Program-made: the position numbers and the translations under genes
Part shown: in pieces, positions 31,244 through 41,768 of the stretch
How the letters are laid out: every line of letters starts with the position of its first letter
Position numbering within the stretch: the stretch's first letter is position 1
Assembly: GCA_033032865.1 (NCBI GenBank)
Contig: JAWHQI010000068.1
Location: 496,001-560,000, forward strand
Length of the DNA: 64,000 nt
From: Dactylorhiza incarnata
Lineage: Eukaryota; Streptophyta; Magnoliopsida; Asparagales; Orchidaceae
Direction: 5' to 3'
The notes under the pieces: model-generated
Databases searched by the model: none
Seen by the model: the letters and a program-made list of their open reading frames with translations, nothing else
Told to the model about the DNA's origin: nothing

Positions 31244-33559
31244 TCATTTCGCCTTAGGAGCCCAAACAGATTTGGGTCCTTGGTCCCGTGTCAGTTGAGC
31301 ACCACGATAAATGTTAACATTGCGAGTGGTCTGCCTTGCAACGTTCACTTGTGGTCTCCTAGTATACGTTGTATTAAACCAACAATCAACGGCAAAGTGA
31401 CCAATTTTACCGCAGCACCAACAGTCGAATCTGTTGTACCTTCTCTTTACACTCTCCTGCTTAACTTTTTGAATGTTAGCTCTTGCAGGAGCAGCCCTTT
31501 TAGATGAGGATGCCTCATGGGGGCAACACACATAAGGTGGTACTGTCCTCTTCGGCTTTGGTGCAACAGCCTTCACTTTTGGTGCTTTCTTAGCACTCGG
31601 ACCATGAACAAATGGACCGTACCCTTTCCGATTAATCTCTTGATAGGGTGATTGAAAAGCACTATCACCAAAGTTTCGGGGAGGAGCCCATTCCTTATGA
31701 TCATTCACAGGTGAAAAAGGAATTGGTCGTGTGAAATGACCATAGGAACTCTCCAAATCATAAGCATTCGTAGGGAATATGACTCTCTTGAATGCTACAG
31801 GCTCTTGATGAGCTTTCCCTTTTTCTTTGGTAGTAGCTTTCTTAGCAACCAGACCATTCTTCTTAGCAATTGTATTTTTTGAAGAATTGCTAGTACTAGC
31901 TTCATGCCCTATACCGCTTCCTTTTGCCTTAGTGGTAAAAGTACCAATAATTGGCAGAACAGTTTTAGGTTGAGAGAATGCTTCAACCAACTTCTTCTCA
32001 GCCGCAAGCTGTTCCTCCAAGACATTTATCGAATGATCTCTCAGGGCAAGAGTCTCTTCCGAGCGTTTGATCTTGTCTTTCAAGGCTTGGACTTCCTCTT
32101 TGAGAGAAGAAAGTTCTTCAACTTCTTTTCTCAAGTTAGATTCCACCTCCTTGAGAGCCATGATCTCCTTACCCTGAGTTTTGACAACCTTTCGGCACTT
32201 GTCAAAGCTTTGGAGCATTTTGGTATATTGAGACATGAGCTCAGATTCATCGTCTGAGAGGTTATCCTTTTGTTCAGCCGAAGCATAATCAGAATCAGAT
32301 AGGATAGTGTGATCATTTACCTTTCCGGTGTACGGGGGTGCTTCTTCATCATCAGACATAGCCATCAGACCGAAGTAAGCTTCTTCTTCATCACTCGACT
32401 CATCGGAGTCACTGTCGCTCAGAGTTTTGGCTTTCTTAGCGACGAAGCTTCTATCTGATTTCTTCTTTCCGTGGATGGATTTCTTGTCTTCTTTCCTTCC
32501 ACCTTCTTTCTTCTTATAGGGACACTCAGCAATCATGTGCCCTGGCTTATTACAACAGTAGCAAATAATGTCAGAAGAAATGTGTTTGTTCTGCTTGGAT
32601 TTATACCTGTCATTATTGCTTGAGCCCTTCCTGTGATATTCGCCATCACGACGAGAATATTTATGATCTGAGGAAGACGGCTTGTTGTTCATGTGCCTCC
32701 GCTTGTTCATCAGTTTCTTAAACTGACGGGAAATTAAAGAGAACTCCCCATCAGACAGTTCGGAACAGGAGGAGCTGGCTTCCGATTCTTCTTCAATATC
32801 AGATTCCTTTTCTCTGATCGGTATCACTGCTTTGCTCTTCTTTGAATTCTCTGCCTTCAAATCTAAGGTTCTTTCTTTGCTTGAAGCTCGATTTACATCC
32901 TCTTCAGACTTTCGGATGTTCATTTGTAATTCATGAGACAACAGCTTCCCGAACAGATTTTGAGGTTCTAGACTTGGCAGTTTTCCAAACTCTCTAATAG
33001 CAACAATCTTGCTATCCCAGTCTTTCGTCAGGGAGCGCAAGAATTTGTCATTTAGTTCACCGTTTGTGAACTCCCTGTCGTAGTTCCTCAAACCATTGAC
33101 TATCTTGAAGAATCTTTCGTACGCATCAGCAATGCACTCCTTCTTATTCTGCTTAAACGCCTCGTACTCTTGATTAAGTAGAGACCTTCTATCTTCTCTT
33201 ACCTCGTCAGTACCTTCCATTAGAACAATTAAGGATGTCCACATCTCTTTGGCTGATTTGCAGTGAATTAAGTTTTGCAACATGGAATCGTCCACTGCAC
33301 TTGCAATTATGTTTTTAGCCTTCTTGTCAAGAGCAACAAGAGCTATCTCATCCTTAGTCAAATCCATCATTTTCTTAGGTATCTGAACAGTAGGATTTGT
33401 TGACGAAGCGGTCATTGGCACATGGGGACCTTCTTCCACGACTTGGAAGATTCTGGGATCTGCAGCTTCCATATAAAAACGGACTCTTTCCTTCCACATA
33501 GGAAAGTTGGCCTTGGTGCAGATGGGCAATTTCAGAGAGGATTCCTTGACTCTATCCAT
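31244..33559 (-). CDS. gag: Element F gag, intact 771 aa
   Basis: Starts at MDRVKESSLKLPIC, 63 bp after the PBS. The copia gag core (FPMWKERVRFYM, AKEMWTSLIVLMEG, LNQEYEAFKQNKKE, LNDKFLRSLTKDWDSK) is followed by a charged region, a CCHC zinc knuckle (CYCCNKPGHMIAEC) near residue 330, a coiled coil at about 440-530, and a second CCHC (CWCCGKIGHFAVDC) near residue 715. Two widely spaced knuckles and the length fit SIRE-lineage gag. It would form the particle and package RNA. It has no internal stop. Confidence 0.93.
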   Translation of the reverse strand: MDRVKESSLKLPICTKANFPMWKERVRFYMEAADPRIFQVVEEGPHVPMTASSTNPTVQIPKKMMDLTKDEIALVALDKKAKNIIASAVDDSMLQNLIHCKSAKEMWTSLIVLMEGTDEVREDRRSLLNQEYEAFKQNKKECIADAYERFFKIVNGLRNYDREFTNGELNDKFLRSLTKDWDSKIVAIREFGKLPSLEPQNLFGKLLSHELQMNIRKSEEDVNRASSKERTLDLKAENSKKSKAVIPIREKESDIEEESEASSSCSELSDGEFSLISRQFKKLMNKRRHMNNKPSSSDHKYSRRDGEYHRKGSSNNDRYKSKQNKHISSDIICYCCNKPGHMIAECPYKKKEGGRKEDKKSIHGKKKSDRSFVAKKAKTLSDSDSDESSDEEEAYFGLMAMSDDEEAPPYTGKVNDHTILSDSDYASAEQKDNLSDDESELMSQYTKMLQSFDKCRKVVKTQGKEIMALKEVESNLRKEVEELSSLKEEVQALKDKIKRSEETLALRDHSINVLEEQLAAEKKLVEAFSQPKTVLPIIGTFTTKAKGSGIGHEASTSNSSKNTIAKKNGLVAKKATTKEKGKAHQEPVAFKRVIFPTNAYDLESSYGHFTRPIPFSPVNDHKEWAPPRNFGDSAFQSPYQEINRKGYGPFVHGPSAKKAPKVKAVAPKPKRTVPPYVCCPHEASSSKRAAPARANIQKVKQESVKRRYNRFDCWCCGKIGHFAVDCWFNTTYTRRPQVNVARQTTRNVNIYRGAQLTRDQGPKSVWAPKAK

Positions 33560-33622
33560 GGCTTGCTAGCAACTAGAAGGATGGATCCTGTTCAAGGTGT
33601 TAACCTAGCAACGAACAGCGAC

Positions 33623-33634
33623 CCTCTGATACCA
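33623..33634 (-). other. Element F primer binding site
   Basis: TGGTATCAGAGG on the minus strand, two bases from the 5' LTR at 33637. Confidence 0.9.
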
Positions 33635-33636
33635 AT

Positions 33637-34961
33637 TGAAGTATCTAGTTGCCTACCTAAATCACCTAGAGGGGGGTGAATAGGTGATCTCTACGTCTTT
33701 TGCGGAATTAAAAATTAAACGTAAAGCACAGCACACAAAATTAATCACAGCCACAGATAACACCAGGAATTTATAGTGGTTCTCCGTACTTGGGTACTCC
33801 ACTGCCGGCCTCGCCAATCTAGCACCACAGCTAGACTTGACTACTCACTAAATCTCGGATCAAGAACGATCCTACAGTCTCGGAGTCAAACTCCTACAAA
33901 CTCAGAGAGAACCTCTCTTACAACTCGGAGAAAACTTCTCCTACGACTCGGAGAACAACCTCTCCTACAACTCGGAGATAACAACTCCTACAACAGATTG
34001 AAAAGGGTTTGAACAAAACTAAACCAGATCTGAATAACAGAGGCGTTTTCTTCCTTCTTCTTGAATGGCTTTTGAGAACGATGAGGAAGAACAACGATCC
34101 TTCAAATCTGTCTTTGGCAATTCGAAACGATCCAATAAAGATTACAGAACCTGAGCATGGATCAATCGAATCCTTCTTGATAGAAATCGACAACTCCAAA
34201 GAGTAGAACGATCTCCAAACGTAGACGACGGCGAGCGGCGCTATTCTCGTTCTTTTTGATCGGGAGAGGGATTAGGGTTAGAACGATTCTAGAACTTCTT
34301 TTTAATAATCCAAAAACAATCCTATATATATGGAGAGGAGCAATTAAAGGATTAATCAGCCTTAAAAGCGCTCCATATAGCCGTTAGAAACGAGAAGGAG
34401 CGTTTACGATCCGTCCAGAACAGAGAAAACGAAACAGAAATTTACGGACAGAAGTCTCGAGACATAAGGGATCTCTCGAGACATAAGGGATCTCTCGAGA
34501 CATGAAACAGAGAGAGCAGGAAAGGGATGTCTCGAGAACTCGATGATCTCTCGAGACATTGCAAAGATTTCAGACTTAAGATCTCTCGAGACAACCACGA
34601 TCTCTCGAGACATGTTTGATCTCTCGAGACATATCCTTAGGAAAAATTTGTTTTACAAAAATTTCTTTTCTTCTCTTGAACACATGCTGCAGCCGCACTC
34701 CAAAGTCTTCAATAGTCTTGAAAAAGAAGTGTACCCCAATAGTGAGATCACACATGAGTCATCACCATGTTTCATATAATGAGGGATTACATTTTATGAA
34801 ACTGTGTTTGCAGACCCATTGTGACCTGACATTGGCTTACACTTAGCCATGATAATCTGCAAGATAATACTAGAAAAGCATATCAAATACAAAAGCAATT
34901 CAATCTTAGTTTAAGGGTGACTTCTCACAAATCAAGGTAAATGTGAATGCAATTTCCAACA
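33637..34961 (-). repeat. Element F 5' LTR
   Basis: 1325 bp, 99% identical by eye to 23955-25279. Poly-G box at 33663-33684, TATA box at 34321-34330, and TCTCGAGA array at 34454-34632. Confidence 0.95.
34454..34632. promoter_or_regulatory. U3 array of TCTCGAGA palindromes, element F 5' LTR
   Basis: Eight words, upstream of the TATA box at 34321-34330; this is the copy that would drive F transcription. Confidence 0.7.
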
Positions 34962-35387
34962 CAAACCACTTGGTCATTTGTCTATTAAGGATGGTAGTGT
35001 CTTCCTTGATCTCCTTCACCTTAGCCATCACTGCAGATTTCACATTGAAGATGGACTGATCTATGTATGCTTTAACTGTAGAAGCTGACTTGTCTACATA
35101 GTCCTTCATAGATGTTAGATGAGTGTCTAACATGATTTGAATAGCATTTAGAATGCTCTCATTGGACTGTGAGGAGATGTTGGTTAAAACTTGCTGTTCA
35201 ATGATTGTTGGTGCATTGAGTCTTTATGAAGGACTAAGAGGAGGGACTGATTTCTTAGGAGGAATAATCTCCTCTTCTGCTGCATGTATTAACTGTTTTG
35301 GATTTATGACTGGAGAATTATCATCATTAGATTTTTCTGGCTCCTCCCCCTCAGATATATCATCTTGATCTGATGAGTTCAAGAAAT

Positions 35388-35454
35388 CTGAGACAATTAT
35401 TTGGAGTTAGATTTAATGACTTAGCAATACTAAAGATGTGTTAGTTAGTCTTAC
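35388..35454 (-). other. Candidate 67-nt intron in element E ORF3
   Basis: Donor G|GTAAGACTAAC and acceptor TGTCTCAG|A. Without removal the frame ends at GKTN-stop; with removal the reading VGKDDVL continues in frame into DFLNSSDQDDISEGEE. AT-rich interior, size typical of small plant introns. Confidence 0.65.
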
Positions 35455-35760
35455 CAAGAACATCATCTTTACCAACAGATGGCTCTTTTAGCTTCTTCCC
35501 CTCAGATGGGGCATCAGATTGTCCTTGTGGTGGTAAATTCCAGAGAGCTGGTTCATTATCAAGATTAAGCCTAATTCTTTCTTCAAGATTGAAAATAAAT
35601 TTGTCAATCTGACCTTGCAAATCCTGAGGTAAAGGCCCTTTGTCCTCGTCAATCTTGTGAGAGACAGACTCACCATTATCTTTATTATTAGAAACATCCA
35701 TGGAAGATCGTTCTTGTTATTGCTCCTCCTCAGATAGAGCAGTCATCTGGCCTTGAGGAG

Positions 35761-35858
35761 CTGTGGTCCACATTATTTAAGTGTCATTAGTGACTAACTA
35801 GTTTATTGGCTATGATTAGATAACATTATGAGTAATGTGAAGTTTAAGGATTAATTAC
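35761..35858 (-). other. Candidate 98-nt intron in element E ORF3
   Basis: Donor CTG|GTAATTAATCC, acceptor GGACCACAG|C. Removal joins EIDSTT in frame to APQGQMTALSEEEQ; retention hits stops at once. Strongly AT-rich. Confidence 0.6.
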
Positions 35859-37002
35859 CAGTTGTGCTATCTATTTCCAAGTCCCGTGGATGGACAGTGT
35901 CAGTAGGCACGTCATCCAGATGAGCATCCTTGTCAGGATTGCTGTGTGATCCAAGATCAGCACCAACATTTTCATTCTTATCTTAGTGGTCTGGCTCAGA
36001 ACTTGATATAACCATTCTTGGCTTCTTCACTACTTTGGATTTATGTTTCCCTTTCTCCTTTGTCTCAGAGGGCTGGCTCATGGGGAGCACCCTGGTGAAC
36101 TTATTTAGGGTTTGTATATCCATCCTCTTCAGATAATGGATATTTGATCCTTTCAACCCTTTATACTTTTCAGGATAGGTTTGTATTAAATAGAGGGATA
36201 GTATTCTACCCATATTTGGTGTTTGCAGACATTCCTTAAGTCTTTGAAATATAACTTCTCCCTAGGATGTTTTCTTTGTCAGAATTATTCTTGTCATACG
36301 GTCAAACATAGATTGCGAGATTGTATCATGAGACCCAGGCTTGCATAGAATTGCTTTTCCCACTATGTCTGATAGAAGCTTGCCTCTTTGATTGAAGAAT
36401 TTCCTTTTCAAAGATCCAATCTTGTTATCACAGTAGTCAGCCCACTTCAGTGCTTTCTTCTTATCCTTATCAGAAATTTCTTCCTCCTCATCCTGGCTGC
36501 ATGAGGGAATGTGGAAAGCTTGTTCAACTCTTGCTGAGGAGATTTTAACTCTTTCTCCTCCTATTTTAGACTTCAAGGAGGACTTGGAAGAGGACAATTT
36601 GGCATTACTGAACCATTCCAGAACTTCAGTTCTGAGAATGACTGTAGGTTCAGAAAGAATATACTCCAGGCCTTTTGCTTCCAGGAGTTGAATCACTCCC
36701 TTTATGTCTTCTGGAGCACGAGCAAATCCATTTCTTACAATTTCATATCCCCCAGATGATCCTTTGAACACTTTGGCACCATTTTTGCTGTAGAAGAAGG
36801 TGCTGGGACGGAAGAGAATACGATTCGTCTCGGCGGCTAGGAAGGAAGGGTTGTTTAGCTTTCATTGATTAGCAATTGTCTATTTATCTGGCTTGAATCT
36901 GTGTTTTGATTAGCCCTAATAATTAAAGTTAAGTGAACTTATTATTGTAATGAGAATTAGGTCATTTGGGGTTGCATTTAGACAAACTGTAATGGGACCA
37001 AC

Positions 37003-37131
37003 CCGTCTCAGCGGAACCGCTAAGACGGTGACTTAAACCACTGGGACAGAGCATTGTCAACCGCTGGGATAGTTTAGTAGTCTCAGCGGTTAAGCTGAGA
37101 TTTTTCCCAGCTCTCTCAGCGGCTCAGCTGA
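37003..37131. promoter_or_regulatory. GTCTCAGCGG array of element E between pol and ORF3
   Basis: cGTCTCAGCGGaaCCGCTaAGACGG, AACCACTGGGAC, AACCGCTGGGAT, aGTCTCAGCGGTTaagCTGAG and CTCTCAGCGGCTCAGCTGA follow each other in about 130 bp. The motif matches the E LTR array at 22271-22466. A weak TATA-like agataaatag (minus) is near 36883-36892. Confidence 0.6.
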
Positions 37132-37730
37132 AATAGTCTTTTCTGTTTAGCTGACCTTACTACGTAAACATTAATCCTTTTGAGATCTGATTGTTTATCT
37201 TTACATTCAACATGTTCTCTTATAAAGTGATATTTTATCTCTAAGTGCCTAGTCCTACTATGAGAGACAGGATTCTTAGCAATAGAGATAGCACTGGATG
37301 AGTCACAATAAAGAGGAGACTCACTTACCTTAAGGTTGTAGTCCTCTAACTGATGTTGTATCCACAAGAGTTGTGCACAACAACTTCCTGCTGCAATATA
37401 ATCAGGCTCAGCAGTGGATATTGCCACACTGGTTTGCTTCTTGCTGCTCCAAGATATTAACCTCCTTCCTAGGAATTGACAAGTTCCACTTGTGCTTTTC
37501 CTATCTTCTTTACATCCTGCAAAATCTGCATATGAAAATCCAGTTAGTTCAAAATCATTATTCTTAGGGTACCAAAGGCCAAGTTGTAGGCTGCCTTTAA
37601 GGTATCTCAAAATTCTTTTTGCAGTGGAATAATGAAATTCCTTAGGGCATGCCTGGTACCTAGCACAAACACATATAGCATATATAATGTCTGGTATACT
37701 AGCAGTTAGATACAATAGGGATCCAATGAT
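37116..37730 (-). pseudogene. Element E RNase H
   Basis: Copia RT/RNase H connection and RNase [116 protein letters not shown]. The usual ADIFTKPL ending is missing; after the KDKQSDL region the sequence runs into the motif array, so the 3' end of pol is deleted or shifted. The catalytic STAE motif reads STAEPDY. The upstream join to RT is broken by G. Confidence 0.85.
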
Positions 37731-37735
37731 ACACC
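37731..37735. other. Left TSD of element G (ACACC)
   Basis: ACACC before G's LTR, repeated at 46434-46438. Removal of G rejoins E's RT ([13 protein letters not shown]). Confidence 0.93.
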
Positions 37736-39645
37736 TGTAACACCCTCCCTGTTACATAGCATATAACAGTAGGTACGACCGGGACCCCACGCCATTGGAA
37801 ATGAACAGAAGAGCGCGTTACTTAATTAGTTTAAACAGTTAAGCATATAACTATCTCATCACACAGAGTTGTATAACGGAAGCATTTCATTTATTAAGAT
37901 AAAACCAGTTCATAGTTTGTCCACTTCTATACCGGGAATGAAAATACAACAGGGTTTGGTTATTACACTATTTATATCAACTAAGTGGCTTACAAACATC
38001 GGCACGCAGGCCAGCTATACATGAAAAATAGTAAACAAAACACTTCGGCCTTCGAGGGCCAGCAAAGCGCAGCAGCAGGGGCTTCAGCCTGCTATTTCTC
38101 GCTAGTCTTGCCAGGACCTGTACAAACAAATCCACCAAGCAGTGGGAAAATAGGCAACAGGTCATCTTTAGCTGACCAAATATTATAACGACCCCACCCC
38201 ATGCCCGGGGCGGTGGTACTCCTTCCCTGCAGGTAAGAGTTAGCAGCATATAAACACATATATCCACAAACAACACCAGCGTAGGCAATCACAGCCGTCC
38301 GCTTTGTGCTCTCAAGGCACACTTTGGCGTACTCCCCGAGTTACGCCTCCACGCTAAGCATTTTTCGACTTAGCTAACTACTTGAGCTAGGTCGTACACA
38401 CGAAGTTCCGACACTCTTCCATTGCCTGGTGCACCGAGGGGCGACCTCTTCACCACCACTATGGGTGGGTTCAGATCAGCTAGGCTCGTGCTCAATCATC
38501 GCGATCAACTCTGCACGATGTGGGTAAGCTTTCACCTATGCCCGTTTCTCAAAGCTAGGCCCTTCAGCTTCTTCTGCCACACACCCATCCTTCAGGACAT
38601 TGGTTGCACATGAACAAACAATCAGCTTGCTGTGCACTACCGCTGGCTCTAACGCTGCTGCCCGACACTAGCATCAGAACCCAGTTCTGCCCGGCACTAG
38701 TAACAGAAGTTAGTTCTGCTACCTCTGGAGTAATACTCCCAGAACTCATCATCTTTTGCTCACCTGGAGCTACCGCTAGCGCCCGACGCTAGTAACAGAA
38801 CCTAGTTCTGCTACCATTTCTCGGGTATTTTCTTGGAAACACCTTCAGAAACATTTACAGTATGAATCAATACGCATAACCCAAAAAATACAGCATATAA
38901 CACGGAGTCTTCTCCGACACGCAATTAACAAGCATCACCAATCCAGACCAACTTGTCCGGATGGGCTTCACACAGCATGTCTATTTCCGTACTTCGATTC
39001 CGGATTCTAAATGCAAATTATTGTGGGTAAAACATCAACCCACCGGAAGAACCCATCTACTAATTAGTAGAAGTCTTCCAAATCATACAAATCAAAGGAT
39101 GCAGATGTCCATAGATGTAGGGAGGAGAATCGTTACCCTCGGCGCTCGTTTTTGTGCCATAATCAGTGATTGCTCCGGAGAGAACTTGCTAAAAAATTAC
39201 TTCCTCTCCACGGAGTCGATGATGGCACGCGCACGCCGAATCTCCTTCGTAGATTCTCCCTTAGCTCAACTAACAGCTAGCCCAACCCTCTGCTTCCTTG
39301 CTGAAGGAGAGAGAGAATGAAAGCGGGAAATGAGAAGAGAACCTTGGAATTGTCCTCTATATCATTTTCTCGCTACCGCCGGCGCTAGCCTATAGTGCCT
39401 GGCGCTAGGCCAATGTCGGTATCGCTTTATCGCTTAAGGATCCGTCGAGAAATGCTACTGCTAGCGCTAGCACTACCGCCTGCGCTATCTTTTCATCGAC
39501 GAACTCACTTGGGTTCGTCATGGTTCGTCAACACATATTCGTCGGTAAGCTACTCGAAGATAAGGGATATCGCCAGTGCCAGGCGCTAGCTCCATAGACT
39601 TCAACACCTTATCAATTCCATGCACTTTAAAACTGGGGTCTTACA
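37736..39645 (-). repeat. Element G 3' LTR
   Basis: 1910 bp, TGTAACACCC...GGTCTTACA. A GCTACCGCCGGCGCTAGC-type array at 39371-39590 lies upstream of a weak TATA (minus gatatagagg, about 39355-39363). A second cluster of the same words is inside the transcribed part at 38638-38800. Short ORFs in the LTR are not credible genes. Confidence 0.93.
39371..39590. promoter_or_regulatory. U3 array of GCTAGCGC/GCTACCGC palindromes, element G
   Basis: GCTACCGCCGGCGCTAGC, CTGGCGCTAGG, GCTAGCGCTAGC, ACTACCGCCTGCGCTATC and CAGGCGCTAGC, with TTCGTC words between. The 5' LTR copy is at 46159-46384. Same motif family as copia element A. Confidence 0.55.
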
Positions 39646-39727
39646 ATTCTCCCCCCTTATAAAAATTTTGTCCCAAAATTTGTACAATACAAAGAAAGAT
39701 ACAAATACAAAAATTTTAACTTGTACC

Positions 39728-40054
39728 TCAACAGAACAATTCGGGGAACTCGTCACGCATGGTTTGCTCATGCTCCCATGAAAGCTCCTCACGACCACAA
39801 TTGTTCCAGCGGACTTTGACCATCTTGATCAGTTTAATCCGTAGTTGCTTGACATCAGTGTCTTTGATGCAAATAATCGTAACATTTGCCTTAAGCCCCT
39901 CATCAACTGGCACTTGACTCGCCACAAGCACTAGGTTAGGCTCTGGCACAGTCTTCCTCAGCACAGATATGTGAAACACATCGTGTAAGCCGCTCGACTC
40001 TGTCGAAAGAGCGAGCCGATAGGACGCTTCACCAACACGTTCCAGTATCTCCAA
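39728..40054 (-). pseudogene. Element G integrase tail and chromodomain
   Basis: The integrase GPY-type tail (ILERVGEASYRLALS, LHDVFHISVLRK) is followed by a chromodomain-like end: IKDTDVKQLRIKLIKMVKVRW, NNCGREELSWEHEQTMRDEFPELF. Chromodomains of this group help direct insertion to heterochromatin. A frame break at about 40085 separates it from the integrase core. Confidence 0.85.
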
Positions 40055-40992
40055 TGGTCCAATGTATCTCAGACTCAGCTTTTTTTAAGCGTCAAATCCT
40101 TGACACACCTTTGAATGGTTTGATTTTGAGATACACCCAATCGCCCATGGCGAATTCAACGTTTCTGTGCTTGGCATTGTAGTACTTTGCCTGCCTACCT
40201 TGTGCAGCCAACAATCTTTCCCGGATTGTTCTGATAGCCAAATTTGCATCTTCGACTTCCTTCCGCTTAAACAGCTTCGACTCTCCTATATATACCCAAG
40301 CTAAGGGAGTACGACAAGCTCTACCATAGAGGACCTCGAAGGGCGCTATCTTTATACTTGCTTGAAAGCTGTTATTGTAAGCGAATTCGATCATGTACAA
40401 ATGATCTTCCCACTTTTTACCGAAGTCCAGGACGCACATGCGGAGCATATCCTCCATAGTTCGGTTAGTACGTTCAGTATGTCCATCCGTTTGAGGGTGG
40501 AAGGCAGTACTAAACTTCAACTTTGTACCCAACAACTGGTGGATTAGCCTCCAATCCTTCGAAGTAAAGCGCCCATCTCGGTCACTTACGATGCTACGGG
40601 ACACACCGTGCAATCGTACAATGCTATCAACATAAAGTCTTGCTAACCATTCCACTGAATTGTCCCGCCGGTTCGGAATAAAGTGGGCTACTTCCTCAAG
40701 TGATCCACATTCACCCAAATAACATCATTCCCACTCTGCGATCTCGACAAACCGTGCACGAAATCCATCGAAATGTCATGAAATTTCCATTCCGGTACAG
40801 GCAACGACTTCAGGAATCCTCCAGGTTTCTGACATTCATGTAGAGGGCGATGTCCTTCTTCAAACCTGGCCACCAAAACAACCTTTTCATGTCTTGGTAC
40901 ATTTTTGTGCTCCCCAGGTGAATTAAGTATTTTGTGAAATGTGCCTCGTACATCAATTCTTCCCACAATTTGCCCACTTTTGGGACACACAA
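40055..40992 (-). pseudogene. Element G integrase core
   Basis: The zinc-binding N-terminus (HFTKYLIHLGSTKMYQDMK, WWPGLKKDIALYM) lacks the CxxC half: compared with element H about 40 bp are deleted near 40838, with a frame change. The core follows: MDFVHGLSRSQSGNDVIW, VDSIVRLHGVSRSIVSDRDGRFT (second Asp) and TDGHTERTNRTMEDM (Glu). The catalytic acids are visible but frames are broken. Confidence 0.85.
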
Positions 40993-41756
40993 TCGACCTC
41001 CTTTCCACTAAGACCGTCGTCCAACACAAACTTTGCAACAGACCCAACCCCAAGTTCTGCCAAGTAGCGTTGCATGCTCGAATCAAGCTCTAGGGCATGT
41101 CGTATTCTGTCTGCGAGGTCATATTGCACCTCCGTCCAGTTCAAGCACGCACTCGCACTAGTACTCTGCTCCACACAGGAGATCTCTAAGGCTTCCAGGT
41201 CTTTGATCAGACGCGGATCATGCATATGAATCCAGCTGGCTTGCGCAGAAGCCCTTCGACTCAAAGCATCTGCGTTGATATTTCCCTTCACGGGAGTATA
41301 GTGTATCTCGAAAGTGTAGTCCCCAAGGAACTCCATCCACCTTCGCTGTCGCATATTGAGCTCTTTCTAATTCAACAAAAACTTTAGGCTCTTATGGTCT
41401 GTAAAGATATCCACCTTCACACCATACAAGTAGTGCCGCCATAATTTTAGAGCGAAGATCACGGCCGCCAACTCCAAGTCATGGACCGGGTAATTCCGCT
41501 CATGCACTTTCAATTGGCGAGACCCATAAGCTATAACTTGACCATTCTGATGCAGTACGTAGCCAAAGCCGCTTCCTAAGGCATCGCTATAAATTTCATA
41601 GCCTTTTGTACCACATGGCAAACAAAAGATTGGTGTCGTGGTCAGACGACTCTTTAACTCCTCGAAAGCTTGTGCACACGCTGGTGACCAAACAAACTTC
41701 TGATCCTTCCTTGTAAAAGTTGTGAGAGGAAGAGCAATCCGCAAAAAGTTCTCCAC
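40993..41756 (-). pseudogene. Element G RNase H
   Basis: Gypsy RNase [32 protein letters not shown] (first Asp), [39 protein letters not shown], and after a stop [32 protein letters not shown] stop at 41367-41369 interrupts it. Confidence 0.87.
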
Positions 41757-41768
41757 GAAGAGCCTATA

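Larger units (their letters stand above)
23955..34961 (-). mobile_element. Element F: near-complete, young SIRE-like copia retrotransposon
   Basis: 11,007 bp with identical-length LTRs (1325 bp each), TSD CAAAC, PBS (33623-33634), gag, pol, ORF3 and PPT (25280-25291). The LTRs differ at about 13 sites by eye (~1%), nearly all transitions, so insertion was recent. Visible lesions: a frameshift at an eight-base homopolymer in integrase (30177-30184) and a TAG in the RT/RNase H region (28433-28435). Gag and ORF3 are open. Confidence 0.95.
34962..36860 (-). pseudogene. Element E ORF3, N-terminal and middle part, with two candidate introns
   Basis: The N-terminal domain (about 36860-36000) parallels F ORF3: GYEIVRNGFARAPEDIKG, VLEWFSNAKL, KLLSDIVGKAILCKPGSHD, NMGRILSLYLIQT, HYLKRMDIQTL. 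Then a basic stretch, acidic linkers, and a coiled-coil-like region (DTHLTSMKDYVDKSAST, MAKVKEIKEDT) cut by F at 34961. Stops at 36262-36264 (TAG), 35983-35985 and about 35225 show decay. Introns at 35761-35858 and 35388-35454 restore frame when removed. The start codon region is degraded; a GTG at 36771 is only the start of the longest clean frame. Confidence 0.7.

Noticed and set aside
38422..38792. Plus-strand ORFs inside element G LTR as host genes
   Set aside because: The 5' LTR copy does not keep the frames, and the sequence is promoter/leader repeat.
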